The notes below the pieces were generated by a model. That model searched no databases, was not told the DNA's origin, and saw only the letters and a list, made by a program, of their open reading frames with translations. Positions 17,866 to 27,778 of a stretch of DNA of 64,000 nt are shown here, in pieces. Both the position numbers and the translations under genes were made by a program. Source of the DNA: DATBAX01 sp963762965 (lineage in GTDB: Bacteria > Acidobacteriota > Terriglobia > Terriglobales > Acidobacteriaceae); contig CAVXME010000001.1 of assembly GCA_963762965.1 (NCBI GenBank), forward strand, positions 868,001-932,000. The letters run 5' to 3'. Numbering within the stretch: position 1 is the first letter of the stretch; each line of letters opens with the position of its first letter.

Positions 17866-19581
17866 TTATTTCGCCGCACGTTGCAAAGGGGTTCGCTTAC
17901 TTCGCATCCAGCTCTTACTATAGAGTTGCGAGTTGGTGATCCCCTTGCCTTCCTGAATGGACACCGTCTGGCCGGCGTTGATGTTGGAGAGTTTATCCAC
18001 GTGACCGCTGGGCCATTGCACTTCGAGCGCGTCCGCTTTAGTTGACTCGCCCAGGCCAAAAGTCAGGACAAGCTCACTCTGCGATAAATAACTGGACCCG
18101 CTGCGCAGCATCTTGGATTGTTTGTCGCTGTTGCCGGAAGTCAGGCGCACGACGGCCCCGATGCCGTCGCGATTGGATTGGGTTCCCTGCAACTTGATGC
18201 GCAAGCTGTGTCCGGTTGTGCCCTCGTTATGGAACAGATAGGCTCTGCCGCCGTTGGTGGTGACCAGCAGGTCGAGAGCGCCATCGTTATCAATATCGGC
18301 GTAAGCCGCGCCCCGGGCCACTTTGGGGGATTTGAACACATCCCCCAGCGATTGTGTGACTTCCTGAAATTTCCCCGCACCTAAATTCCTGAATAAATGC
18401 GGCGGCTCGGCATAAGTGACGCGCTTCTGCACGTGCTCGACATCACTTTCAATGTGGCCATCGGCGACGAAGATATCGGGCCAGCCGTCATTGTCGTAGT
18501 CGAAGAAGAAGCAGCCAAAGCCGAGTGTCACTAAAGTAGCGCGCCCGACTTCCGAGGTTGGCGCTTCGTCCACGAAAAGACCATTGCCTTCGTTGTGGTA
18601 GAGCGAGAGCATCTGGTTGGCGAAGTTCGAAATAATGATGCTGGGTTTGCCGGAGCGATCGTAGTCGGCTGCATCCACACCCATGCCGGCTCGGGCAACG
18701 CCATCTTCACTGAAAGCTATACCCGCGGAAACGCCTCGCTCCTCGAATGTACCGTTTTGCTGATTCAGATAAAGCTTATTGGGCTGGGTATCGTTGGCAA
18801 TCAGGATGTCCGGCCAGCCGTCGCCGTTGTAATCCAGAATGGCGATGCCCAGGCTTTTTGAAGTGGGATCGTACAGTTTGGCTTTCTGCGTGGTATCTTC
18901 AAATTTTCCGTTCCCCAAATTGTGCCAGAGCCGCACCGACGTTCCTTTATATGACTCGGGCGTGCAATAAGACTTGTGGGTACCGTCGAGGGTGCAGGAA
19001 AGATCGCCAGGAATAGACCACTGTACATAGTTGGCCACGACGAGATCGAGCTTGCCGTCGCGATCGTAATCCACCCAGGCTGCGCTGGTAGAAAACTCGT
19101 CCGGGCCCCACAATCCGGCGGCTTTGGTGACGTCGGTAAAGGTGCCGTTGCCGTTGTTGTGGAAGAGATGGCTCCGGCCGACGGCAGAGACGAACAAGTC
19201 GTCATGCCCGTCGTTGTCGTAATCGCCGACCGCAACTCCCAGCCCGAACATTGGGATGTCCAGCCCGGCTTTATGGGTTACATCGGTGAAGCTGCCGTCG
19301 TGGTTATTGTGATAGAGCTTGAGGGTGGTGGCAGGCCCGGGATGGCCGGGCCAATTTTCCCCGTTGATCAGCACGATGTCAGGCCAGCCGTCGCCGTCGT
19401 AATCAATGAACGCACAGCCCGGGCCCATGGTCTCCGGCAGATACTTTTTTCCGAAGGCGCCGTTGTTGTGAATGTAGTGGATGCCGGCTTCGGCAGTGAT
19501 GTCGCGGAACTGAATGTTCTGGGCATTCGCGCACACCGTTGCGCTGAGAACGAGAATCAAGAGTGCGGGGAATTTCTTCAT
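17866..19581 (-). CDS. CRTAC1/ASPIC-UnbV protein with FG-GAP repeats
   Basis: Exported protein of 571 residues. A signal peptide (1-20) is followed by FG-GAP/VCBS-type beta-propeller repeats, each with a DYDNDGxxD or DxDGDGWPD calcium-binding loop, and by a C-terminal ASPIC/UnbV domain (about 480-565, with GIGAVVRL and VQWPSGHVDKL). Such proteins are abundant in Acidobacteriota and Planctomycetota; their function is unknown. The ATG at 19579-19581 lies 1 bp after the stop of the pentahaem-TPR gene, so the two are translationally coupled. A longer upstream frame overlapping that gene was rejected. Confidence 0.9.
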   Translation of the reverse strand: MKKFPALLILVLSATVCANAQNIQFRDITAEAGIHYIHNNGAFGKKYLPETMGPGCAFIDYDGDGWPDIVLINGENWPGHPGPATTLKLYHNNHDGSFTDVTHKAGLDIPMFGLGVAVGDYDNDGHDDLFVSAVGRSHLFHNNGNGTFTDVTKAAGLWGPDEFSTSAAWVDYDRDGKLDLVVANYVQWSIPGDLSCTLDGTHKSYCTPESYKGTSVRLWHNLGNGKFEDTTQKAKLYDPTSKSLGIAILDYNGDGWPDILIANDTQPNKLYLNQQNGTFEERGVSAGIAFSEDGVARAGMGVDAADYDRSGKPSIIISNFANQMLSLYHNEGNGLFVDEAPTSEVGRATLVTLGFGCFFFDYDNDGWPDIFVADGHIESDVEHVQKRVTYAEPPHLFRNLGAGKFQEVTQSLGDVFKSPKVARGAAYADIDNDGALDLLVTTNGGRAYLFHNEGTTGHSLRIKLQGTQSNRDGIGAVVRLTSGNSDKQSKMLRSGSSYLSQSELVLTFGLGESTKADALEVQWPSGHVDKLSNINAGQTVSIQEGKGITNSQLYSKSWMRSKRTPLQRAAK

Positions 19582-19582
19582 T

Positions 19583-22441
19583 TTATCTGGTTCCGTTTGC
19601 AGAAGAACTTGGCGAAATGTGAGTACGGTTTGCGACTTTCTTATTCTGTAACGCAGGCAACGGTACAGAAACATGCTCGTGGACTGCCTGCCGCTCATTG
19701 TTGTCTTCGGGATGCGCCTCGCGATAGGGGCCGGTGATGGTTTGCGCGGATTCGTCCGCCTTGAACCGCAGATAGCGCTGCTGATGGTCCTGGGCTTGCT
19801 TCTCGTCGCCCAGCCCGCGATAACTCAGCATGAGATCGTAATGCGCCTGCAAATCTTCGGGATCAATGGCCAAAACCGAATTCAATGCTTTCACCGCATC
19901 CGCATATTTGCGTTGCAGGAAAAGAATGCGGCCCAGATCGTTGAGCGCCACGCGGTCCCGGGGATACTGGGCAAGTACGATATGCAAATGCTGGGCTGCG
20001 CCATCGTAATCGCCGTCACTGCGCAACACGCGGGCGTAGAAATAATGCGTCTTCGCCAGATTCGGATTGATGGATAAGGCCTTCTGGAGCACGGTGCGGG
20101 CGCGGTCCATGTCTCCTTCTTGAACGGCCGCGCGGCCAATGTTGACCCAGCCTTCGGGATTCTCGGGGGCGATTTCCGTTACTTTCTGGAAGGCGGCCTG
20201 CGCGCCTTTCAAATCTCCCTGCAACAGCAATCCGATTCCATAATCATTCCAGCGTTGCCAATCTTTGGCTTGCAGATCCAGCTTGGGCGCTGGCTTCGGG
20301 GAATTGTGACCTTCGACGTCCAGCATGACCTGGTTCTCGGCCACGATTTCAATCGGCAGATCGGGGATCTTCTCTTGCTTGGCAGAGACGCCAGTAAGTG
20401 ATCCTGTGTAAGTAGCTTTTCGGTCATCGTAGGCCGGGGTCACGTCTTGCGGCCTGCTGGGATCGGGAACTCCGGCAAATGCAAATTGGGTTTCCGCCCA
20501 GGCGAATTTGCGATAGCAGAGCCGCGCGTGCAATGTGATTTTATTTCCGGTGTTCTCGGGAACAAACAGGCGGTAGTGCACGGTGTCCGCCGCGCCGGGA
20601 GGGATCAGACGCACATAAACCACCGATCGCGTTGCCCAAGCATTGCGCTTGTTGATGGGATTGCCGTGCCCATCAATCTGCAGCGAGCGGTAGAAGTGTG
20701 CGCCGGGTTCCACCGGGCCGTGGCCATCGTTTTCCACCATGCCGCTCCAGAAAATCGTCTGGTTTTTGTCGTCGATAGCTTTCAGTTCCAGCCAGGTATC
20801 GTAGGCGTCAACCGTTCCTCCCGGAAAGAAGTGGCCGACGGTCTTGGTGCGCACCACCACGTCCACGCGAACGGTGTCGCCGCGACGCACCACGGGGTGC
20901 ACCCGGTCCAGAGGCGCGGTCACGGGAGCGACTTCGCTAGTGCCGGCGGGAGTGATTTTTGATTCCGCCTCTTCGCCGACGGCAAAGGTGGTGGAAGTAT
21001 CAGCCTGATTGAGGGCAACTGCGTTCCCCTGCTTCTGGTCAGGAGAGAGCGCGAAGATGTCGACCGTCAGTGCCCCCGCTTTCAGAAAATCTTCCACGGT
21101 CTTCAGCTGTACTGCGTCTCCATTGGCAAAAGGCACCGCGGTATTGGCTCCGGGGAAGCGATGCGAGTGCACGAATCCGTTGACGTTGCCTTGATCGTTG
21201 GACTTTGTGAGCGGCATGTGGCAATCGGCGCACTGTTTCGGGTTGGCGGGGTAGTAAAAGGAGCGCGCACCCTGGCCGGAAACGCCGCTGGCCTGCCAGT
21301 TGTCATATTCATTGAAGCCGCGAATCCAGCGATAGTGATTCACCGGCACGTCGAGATGGACTTTGTGGCAAGCCGAGCAGAACTCAGCCGTCTGATTGCG
21401 CATGAACGGCTTCAGAAAAACGCGGCGGTGCGGTTCCGGATTCAGGTAAGTCAAAAAGTCATGCAGCGAACGGACCACCGGGTTCTTGCTGGCTGCGAGT
21501 TCGTGCAGCTTGGGATATTCCAGGAAGAAATCCGCCTGGCCCATGGTGCTCTTCACCTTGGCGATGGAATGGCACATCATGCAGCCCATGCCGGCTTGCG
21601 CTTCGGGACTGTGCACGAATGTCTTGATGGGAGTATCCATCTTGCCGGCGTAGAGCACAGCCGGATCATGGCAGCCGCCGCACCACTTCGAGGGCTGGGT
21701 GCCAACGGTGTCCTGCATATACTCAATGCTCTTGCGATACCACTGATTGTTAAACGAAGAGAAGTGGTGCACCGAGCTATTCCACTGGTTGTAAATGTCC
21801 TGATGACAGCGCTGGCAAGAATCGGACTCCATGAAGAACTTGCTGGGGATCTTCTGCTTGCCATAGACCTGGGCTGAACTAGGGAAAAAGTTGCCACTGG
21901 GGCCGTCGCCTTCGCCGCTCATGTCGGCGGGAGGATCGTCAGGATTTTCGATCCGGGCATTACTCAGCCAGCGAGATTGCCTCAAATACCACGAGCCCGC
22001 GCTCAGTCCCGCCAGCACAGCGAAACAAATCGCAACCCGAGCCAGAGATGCACCGGCGCTTGTCCCCAGCCATCCGCGTTTACCCGTCCAGTCGGCAAAC
22101 AGAAGGCCGACGCCCGCGAGGCAAAGAACGATGTGGGTGAAGAGCAGCCGGAATTCCGTGTGGACCGTCCCGGTATAAATCAGCACGCAACCCAGGGTTC
22201 CACCCGCCAGCAGGACCAGCCAACCGATACGCGAAATCCAACTGGATTGCCGGAGCAATCGGAAAAGAAACGCAAGCAAGAGAACGGTCGCGACCACGCC
22301 CACCAAAGTGTGCACCAGAACAAACACGGGATAAACCAAATTGGGTTGCGGGAAGGCGAAAAGATAGATTGCCGACAGGAAAAGAAATATCAGTTGGCGG
22401 AACAGTGAGCGTTGTCCGAATAGACTTTGGAATTTTGCCAT
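19583..22441 (-). CDS. Pentahaem cytochrome c-TPR membrane protein
   Basis: Large protein of 952 residues. Five N-terminal membrane segments (about 10-150) precede a cytochrome c554-type region with five CxxCH motifs: CQRCH 209-213, CGGCH 254-258, CMMCH 287-291, CSACH 355-359 and CADCH 404-408. A beta-rich domain (about 500-700) follows, then tetratricopeptide repeats over about 715-925 (WNDYGIGLLLQGDLKGAQAA onward). The membrane part resembles a small cytochrome b-like bundle, but haem-b ligands were not established. The start ATG at 22439-22441 avoids an unneeded extension. It is coupled to the ASPIC/UnbV gene; together they may form a periplasmic redox assembly, an inference. Confidence 0.85.
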   Translation of the reverse strand: MAKFQSLFGQRSLFRQLIFLFLSAIYLFAFPQPNLVYPVFVLVHTLVGVVATVLLLAFLFRLLRQSSWISRIGWLVLLAGGTLGCVLIYTGTVHTEFRLLFTHIVLCLAGVGLLFADWTGKRGWLGTSAGASLARVAICFAVLAGLSAGSWYLRQSRWLSNARIENPDDPPADMSGEGDGPSGNFFPSSAQVYGKQKIPSKFFMESDSCQRCHQDIYNQWNSSVHHFSSFNNQWYRKSIEYMQDTVGTQPSKWCGGCHDPAVLYAGKMDTPIKTFVHSPEAQAGMGCMMCHSIAKVKSTMGQADFFLEYPKLHELAASKNPVVRSLHDFLTYLNPEPHRRVFLKPFMRNQTAEFCSACHKVHLDVPVNHYRWIRGFNEYDNWQASGVSGQGARSFYYPANPKQCADCHMPLTKSNDQGNVNGFVHSHRFPGANTAVPFANGDAVQLKTVEDFLKAGALTVDIFALSPDQKQGNAVALNQADTSTTFAVGEEAESKITPAGTSEVAPVTAPLDRVHPVVRRGDTVRVDVVVRTKTVGHFFPGGTVDAYDTWLELKAIDDKNQTIFWSGMVENDGHGPVEPGAHFYRSLQIDGHGNPINKRNAWATRSVVYVRLIPPGAADTVHYRLFVPENTGNKITLHARLCYRKFAWAETQFAFAGVPDPSRPQDVTPAYDDRKATYTGSLTGVSAKQEKIPDLPIEIVAENQVMLDVEGHNSPKPAPKLDLQAKDWQRWNDYGIGLLLQGDLKGAQAAFQKVTEIAPENPEGWVNIGRAAVQEGDMDRARTVLQKALSINPNLAKTHYFYARVLRSDGDYDGAAQHLHIVLAQYPRDRVALNDLGRILFLQRKYADAVKALNSVLAIDPEDLQAHYDLMLSYRGLGDEKQAQDHQQRYLRFKADESAQTITGPYREAHPEDNNERQAVHEHVSVPLPALQNKKVANRTHISPSSSANGTR

Positions 22442-22691
22442 GACAGTTAGCGACGCGGACCAACGCACGCGGCCGAATCTGGTTAAGACGCCAGTTTTAT
22501 CCCACCAAGCATCGCCAGATTAAGGATAACTCTAACCTGAACAAACGGCTGGCATTATCCAATGACGTGCCGGGGAAAGACAATCAGGCTACAGGGTGGA
22601 AAGTTGGCGGAGCAATAGTAGGAAGATACTACTTGCCGGATTCTCCAATCACTTCGGGCTCACCAGAGGGCGACCGGCCAAGCGGCTGGAG

Positions 22692-23651
22692 CTACTTCTT
22701 GCCAACGATCAAAACTTCGAACTGTCCGGATTCGGCCGTGGATAGGAAAAGCTGATGCGATTTTGCATCGAGAGTCATGGTCTTTGCGCGGGGCAAGGTC
22801 TTCACATTCTCCACCACTGTATATTTGTCCGGGCTGTCTTCGTGGATCACCGTAATTGTGCCGTCTCCGTTGGAGTTGAAAATGAGCCTGGTCTCCGGAT
22901 CGAATGCACTGGCATCCACGTGATCGCCGATGGGAAGGGTGGTGATCACGGCCCCCGTGTCGGCGTTCATAACTGCCATGACCTTGCTGCGGCAGCCGAT
23001 AAACAGGCGGCGATTCTCGCGATCCATCGCCATGCTTGAGGGCTTTGCGCAGGGAGCGGTGGGCCAGCGCTGCTCGACTGCGAGTTTGCGGGAGTCAATT
23101 TTGAGCACCAGGCTTTCATCTTCCAGATTATCGAAGACAAATCCCTTGCCGTCCGCAACCGCAAACTCAGGACCACCGCCGAGATCGATGGTGCCCGCGA
23201 TTTTGCCGTTGGCAGCATCGATGACGGTGGCACTATTACTTTCCCCATTGAAGGCAAACACTCGCGAGGTCGCGGGATCGTAAATGATCGCGTCCGGGTC
23301 TTTTGGGCTGGCGATTTCCTGTAGCACTTTCATGCTCTTCAGATCGAACATCAGAATGGTGGAAGCCTTCCCATCACTGATGAAACCGTGACCAAATTCC
23401 GGAGCCACTGCAATTCCGTGCACGCCGGCCGTCGGTATGCCGCCTAGCCATTCCCCCGAATCCAGGTTGAGAATTTCCACGTTCGTGCCGTGGGAAACGT
23501 ACAAACGACGGGCAGAATCGTCCACCGCCAGGTAGTCCCAGCCACCTTGACCAGCGATCGGGATTTTCTTGACGATGTGATAGCCGTCGGCGGAGAAAGC
23601 AGAGGTAACGATAAGGACGAACGATATAACCAGTAGTCCGAAATTCTTCAA
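22692..23651 (-). CDS. YncE-like YVTN beta-propeller, exported
   Basis: Secreted seven-bladed beta-propeller protein of 319 residues. After a signal peptide (1-20) come blades with recurring RLYVSHGTNVEILNLDSGE, GKASTILMFDL, SRVFAFNGESNSATVIDAA and RRLFIGCRSKVMAVMNADTG patterns, typical of the YncE/YVTN family. The start is a TTG at 23649-23651 with GGGAGG five bases upstream. It lies 21 bp after the phosphoesterase gene and downstream of a TonB receptor; in E. coli yncE is adjacent to the receptor gene yncD, so the linkage recurs. The ligand is unknown. Confidence 0.85.
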   Translation of the reverse strand: MKNFGLLVISFVLIVTSAFSADGYHIVKKIPIAGQGGWDYLAVDDSARRLYVSHGTNVEILNLDSGEWLGGIPTAGVHGIAVAPEFGHGFISDGKASTILMFDLKSMKVLQEIASPKDPDAIIYDPATSRVFAFNGESNSATVIDAANGKIAGTIDLGGGPEFAVADGKGFVFDNLEDESLVLKIDSRKLAVEQRWPTAPCAKPSSMAMDRENRRLFIGCRSKVMAVMNADTGAVITTLPIGDHVDASAFDPETRLIFNSNGDGTITVIHEDSPDKYTVVENVKTLPRAKTMTLDAKSHQLFLSTAESGQFEVLIVGKK

Positions 23652-23672
23652 GAATTCCTCCCAAGTTTTCCC

Positions 23673-24608
23673 TTAGTTGCAAACGCCGCTGCCGGAATCA
23701 GTAAAGGTCTTGCCGGCTTCGGCCACGAATTCCCAGTCATAACTCTTGGCGTGCAGGGTCAGCTTCAAAACCCCGAAGGTGTCGGCATTCCGCAATTCGC
23801 TGTTGGGTTTCGGTGCGGCAAAGGTACGGTGACTATTCTTGCCGCCGCTGCCAACCACGAATTCGCGGATGCCATGTGCGGGATCGGCTTTGCCATCCGG
23901 ATCTTGCCGGGCGAAGCGTTCGTAGTCGTGATCGTGCCCGTTGATAATGATGTCCGCGTGCGCGGCATAGAGGATCTGCCAGAATGGCTTCATTTCCGGA
24001 TCGTTGCCGTGCTTCTCGCCGGAACTGAATAATGGTTTATGCCAATAAGCCAGCGTACATTTCGCCGCATGGTCGGCCAGGTCCTGCTTTAGCCATTGTC
24101 CCTGCGGAGATGCGGCATCGCAGCCACCCACTTCCGCGCACTCGCTGTTGACGACAACGATGTGCCAGGCGCCCAGATCGTAGCTGTAGTATGCCTTCTT
24201 CGGATCTCCCGCCGCGGCCCCGAAGTAGCGCGAGTAGGCCGACGCCCCGCCGCTGTGGTACTCATGGTTGCCGGGGGCGGGGCGAGTGCGGTCCTTGAAG
24301 CGTCCCCAGGTAGGGTCATAGCACTTGGCAAACTGCTCTTCACTTCCATCGGGATAGGCCAGGTCTCCGGCGGCAAAGACCGTGCCAGGAATTTTGTCGA
24401 TTAACTTCGCGGTTGCCTCCGCTCCCGCCAGGTCATCGCAACTTGCAATGTCGCCGGCGCCGACCAGCACCGGGTCCGAGGACTGCCTGCCTGTGGTTAC
24501 TTCGCTTTTCTGTGCTTCGCCGGAAGTCTTCGTCGGTTTCGTTTCCCCGAACATTAGAACCGGCAATCCCAGAACTAGAGTCGCCGTCAGAAATGCGCGT
24601 TTTGCCAA
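23673..24608 (-). CDS. Secreted metallophosphoesterase, purple acid phosphatase-like
   Basis: Periplasmic or secreted hydrolase of 311 residues in the calcineurin-like superfamily. Metal-binding motifs are in order: GAGDIASC (about 49), AAGDLAYPDG, the catalytic APGNHEYHSG, AYWHKPLF and INGHDHDYERF. The set matches purple-acid-phosphatase-like enzymes acting on phosphomonoesters or diesters. The start is a TTG at 24606-24608: two in-frame stops lie directly upstream and GAGAGG is well placed. The signal peptide covers residues 1-20. It sits between a TonB receptor and a YncE-like protein, consistent with nutrient scavenging, probably of organic phosphate (inference). Confidence 0.9.
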   Translation of the reverse strand: MAKRAFLTATLVLGLPVLMFGETKPTKTSGEAQKSEVTTGRQSSDPVLVGAGDIASCDDLAGAEATAKLIDKIPGTVFAAGDLAYPDGSEEQFAKCYDPTWGRFKDRTRPAPGNHEYHSGGASAYSRYFGAAAGDPKKAYYSYDLGAWHIVVVNSECAEVGGCDAASPQGQWLKQDLADHAAKCTLAYWHKPLFSSGEKHGNDPEMKPFWQILYAAHADIIINGHDHDYERFARQDPDGKADPAHGIREFVVGSGGKNSHRTFAAPKPNSELRNADTFGVLKLTLHAKSYDWEFVAEAGKTFTDSGSGVCN

Positions 24609-24683
24609 TCATCACCTCTCACACCACTTTATCCGGGCGATTATGAATCCTGCCTGAATCCAGGAGAACAAATCGCCGCAGAT

Positions 24684-27566
24684 CTAATACTCTCTCCGCG
24701 GTTCCCAGCGCAAACCGAAAGTGTAGGTAGGTTTGTAGAACTCGCGCTGGACCACATACTGTGGACTGCCATTATAGAAACCGAAGACTTCGTTGGTAAG
24801 GTTCAGACCTTGCACCAGTGCGGTCAGACTTTTTGTCATGCGGAAGCTGGCCTGGGCATCGACCTGCAAGTGCGCGTAGAGATAGTTGTCCCCGGCAGGA
24901 CCGCGCGTTCCGAGATTTGCTGTGTCCAGCGCCGAAGTGTACTGGTATTGAAAAATGCTCGCGCTGTTGTACGTGAGCCCCAGCCGGCCGGAGAAGCGGT
25001 TGCGATCATAGGTCGGACTGAAGTTCCAGGTGGTCGGGGATTGGCGCTGCAAGGCGGGAACGTCCGGCCGCAGCGGCAGATGCCCGGCGTTGGAACCTGT
25101 CCAGCTATAGTTGGCGGAAATACCCATGCCACTCAGCGGGCCGGGGAGGAAACCCAGATGCTGAATGTATGCAGCTTCGAAGCCCACCAGATGTGCATCC
25201 GAGCCATTGATAATGGAGTTGAGCTGATCACCGGCGTACTGCCCTGAGGTTACCAGCGGATTGTTGATGTAGTAGATGGGGCTGCTTAAGTCTTTGTAGA
25301 AGACGCCAGCCTGCACCAAGCCAAATGGTTTCAAGTAATGCTCGTAGAGCAAGTCGTAGCTATTGGCATGCTCCGGCGTCAGGTTGGGGTTCCCGATCTG
25401 AATGGCAATCGGATTTTGCGAGTCATCCTCGGTGGTGTAAGGCACCAAGTCATACGGATTGGGGCGGGAAATCCCACGGCCATAAACCGCGCGAATATCC
25501 GAATCCGGAGTAAGAGCGTAGCGCAATTGGATGCTGGGTAATGGGTCCCAGTACCAGGACACGGCTTGCGAGGGCGCGACCGTGGAGCTGGTGTTATTCA
25601 TGTTGCCGGTTACCACATAGCCCAGTATGTTCAATTGCGTGGCCTCAAGGCGCAGCCCCGTCTGCAACCGGAAACGGCCGAACTCGATGGTGTTCATCGC
25701 ATACGCGGCCGATACGCGTTCCGTCAGATCAAAGTTGCTGGCCGCCGAACCCAGAAGGGTAGCCGGCACATCCAGCGGAAACAGACCGGGGTTCGCGTTG
25801 AAGAAGGATGTGATCTTGCTGTAGTCGGTCACCCGCCCAAAGTTGTAAGCCCCAAAGTAGTAGTTGGGGTTGTTGAAGCCGCTTAGGAACTGGCTCAACA
25901 GGGGCGGATTGCCTGTGTTCCCGTAATTGCCAACATTGTCATAGACACCCGAGTAGGCATCTTGTCCCTTGTGCGCATTGCGCACCTTGAACCCAAATTC
26001 GAACGTCGAGGCGTGCGACTTCACGTGATAGTTCCTGGCCATGGACACAGCCCCTTGCAGGTTCACCTGCGAGGTTTCCCCGGAAGTGCTGTCAAACTCA
26101 CTCAAGTAATACTGGGTAGGATCGAACACTGGCGAACCAGGCGCATCGCAAGCTGGGTCGAACCGTGGCAAGTGAATATTGGTTGTGGCTGCCTGGTCAT
26201 AACTGCAGGTTGTACTGCCCAAGTATTTGAAAGTCGCCCCAGGATCACCTCCTGCCGCCAACTGGCGTGAACGTGCCACCGAAAGTTCCCAGCTTACCCA
26301 CGAAGATGTGTATATGTGCTTTCCGCCAATCGCTAGACTGCCGATTCCAAAATCGGGCAAACGACTGGAAGTCTTAAACTTTGGAACATCTTGATCGTTT
26401 AGCGTATAGACCCACTTGTCACCGTAGTCTTTGAAATCTGAGTAAAAATAATGAAGATAAACGCCTGAGCCTTCACTCAACTTGTAATCCAACGAACCTC
26501 CCAAACCATAGCGGGTGCGCTTGTAGCGATACTCGCGCAAATCCAGGCTGTCGTAATAAGGAGTCGCAAATGCAGGGTCCGGCTGCGGTTCGATATCGTC
26601 AATGCCGCGGCCGTTGTAGTCGTAGCTGGCTGAGAAAAGAGCGCCGAAGCGCTTTTGTGCGCCAAAACGCTGCCCCACCGTCCCCGTCAATTCGCCTACA
26701 TACCGGGTGTCGACGATCGGAGTGAATCCACCCAATCCTTCAATGGTGAGGGTGGGAAGATCTCCGGCAGTTTTGGTCACCAGATTCACGGTTCCGCCGA
26801 TGGCATCGGCGTCTTGATTGGCCGATAGGGTCTTGTTGACTTCGACCGATTCAACGATCCCTGAAGGAATGGTATCCAGCTTTATCTGACGCACGTTGTC
26901 TTCGGGTGCAGGAACGTTGATGCCATCGATGGTCACATTGTTCAGCCGGGGTTCGGTGCCGCGAATCTGAACATACTTGCCTTCCCCTTCGTCGCGTTCG
27001 AGTGTGACTCCGGGCAACCGGCCCACGGCATCGGCGACATTGGCGTTGGGCAGACTGCGGATCACGTCCGCCGGCAGCACGTCGAGAATATTGTCCGAGG
27101 TGCGTTGCCGATTGATGGCCTCGGCTTCGCCATGCGGGCGGTCAGCCGTGACCATGATCTCTTCCCCTTTCGTGGCCACTTTCAATATTGCGTCCACTCG
27201 GGCAGTCTGTCCGGACACCACATTCAGCTTGGCCGTGAAGGGCGAGAACCCAACATAGGACACGGTGATGGTGTAGGCGCCGGGGGCAAGGTCACTGATG
27301 CTGAATTCGCCCTGGCGATCGGAGGCTACTGCCAACCCCTGGGGTTGCAGCTCCACTTGAGCGCCTTGCAAGATGGCGCCCGTGGTGTCAACCGCCCGTC
27401 CGCTGATGACGCCTTTGCCGCTTTGAGCTGACAGGCCGGCCGCTATCAGACCGCAGATAACAACCATCATCAGCAATTTCACGCTGAAGGAGCGCAGGCG
27501 GAGCAAGTGCCGCCGTTCTACGAACGCCGTGTCGATTGGACAAGAACCATTCACTCTTCTGGACAT
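24684..27566 (-). CDS. TonB-dependent receptor, Caulobacter type
   Basis: Outer-membrane active transporter of 960 residues. An N-terminal signal/anchor (about 28-48) precedes a carboxypeptidase-regulatory-like beta domain (about 52-130, GRAVDTTGAILQGAQVELQP), a plug domain (NANVADAVGRLPGVTLERDE; YVQIRGTEPRLNNVTIDGIN) and a 22-strand-type barrel ending in GLRWEPRREY. The pattern fits the Caulobacter-type receptor group; a SusD partner is absent. An AGGAGG sits directly upstream of the ATG. It is the first gene of a run with a phosphatase and a YncE-like protein and faces an OmpR-type two-component pair. Substrate unknown; phosphorylated compounds are suggested by the neighbours only. Confidence 0.93.
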   Translation of the reverse strand: MSRRVNGSCPIDTAFVERRHLLRLRSFSVKLLMMVVICGLIAAGLSAQSGKGVISGRAVDTTGAILQGAQVELQPQGLAVASDRQGEFSISDLAPGAYTITVSYVGFSPFTAKLNVVSGQTARVDAILKVATKGEEIMVTADRPHGEAEAINRQRTSDNILDVLPADVIRSLPNANVADAVGRLPGVTLERDEGEGKYVQIRGTEPRLNNVTIDGINVPAPEDNVRQIKLDTIPSGIVESVEVNKTLSANQDADAIGGTVNLVTKTAGDLPTLTIEGLGGFTPIVDTRYVGELTGTVGQRFGAQKRFGALFSASYDYNGRGIDDIEPQPDPAFATPYYDSLDLREYRYKRTRYGLGGSLDYKLSEGSGVYLHYFYSDFKDYGDKWVYTLNDQDVPKFKTSSRLPDFGIGSLAIGGKHIYTSSWVSWELSVARSRQLAAGGDPGATFKYLGSTTCSYDQAATTNIHLPRFDPACDAPGSPVFDPTQYYLSEFDSTSGETSQVNLQGAVSMARNYHVKSHASTFEFGFKVRNAHKGQDAYSGVYDNVGNYGNTGNPPLLSQFLSGFNNPNYYFGAYNFGRVTDYSKITSFFNANPGLFPLDVPATLLGSAASNFDLTERVSAAYAMNTIEFGRFRLQTGLRLEATQLNILGYVVTGNMNNTSSTVAPSQAVSWYWDPLPSIQLRYALTPDSDIRAVYGRGISRPNPYDLVPYTTEDDSQNPIAIQIGNPNLTPEHANSYDLLYEHYLKPFGLVQAGVFYKDLSSPIYYINNPLVTSGQYAGDQLNSIINGSDAHLVGFEAAYIQHLGFLPGPLSGMGISANYSWTGSNAGHLPLRPDVPALQRQSPTTWNFSPTYDRNRFSGRLGLTYNSASIFQYQYTSALDTANLGTRGPAGDNYLYAHLQVDAQASFRMTKSLTALVQGLNLTNEVFGFYNGSPQYVVQREFYKPTYTFGLRWEPRREY

Positions 27567-27675
27567 GAGCCCTCCTGGCGGAAACCATCTACGCGCCAGA
27601 CCGTCAGGCCAGTCGCTTCGGGTGCCGCTGTGTTCCGGTAAGGGCTGATTGTAGGCAGTCCATGTGACGGAGCTT

Positions 27676-27693
27676 TTAACATAGCGTTAATAT
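27676..27693. promoter_or_regulatory. PmrA/QseB-like direct-repeat operator
   Basis: TTAACAT (27676-27682) and TTAATAT (27687-27693) are direct repeats spaced 11 bp start to start, the YTTAA-N6-YTTAA layout used by PmrA/QseB-type OmpR regulators. The site lies between the divergent TonB-receptor gene and the response-regulator gene, about 85 bp before the latter, so it could serve both. The match is by eye. Confidence 0.5.
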
Positions 27694-27778
27694 TTTTTCA
27701 GATATGCTCTTTTTGTTCTGATTGGCTGGGTCTCTCGGCCTTCGCGCCAGACAACGTCCACTTCTAAATGGAGCCCTG

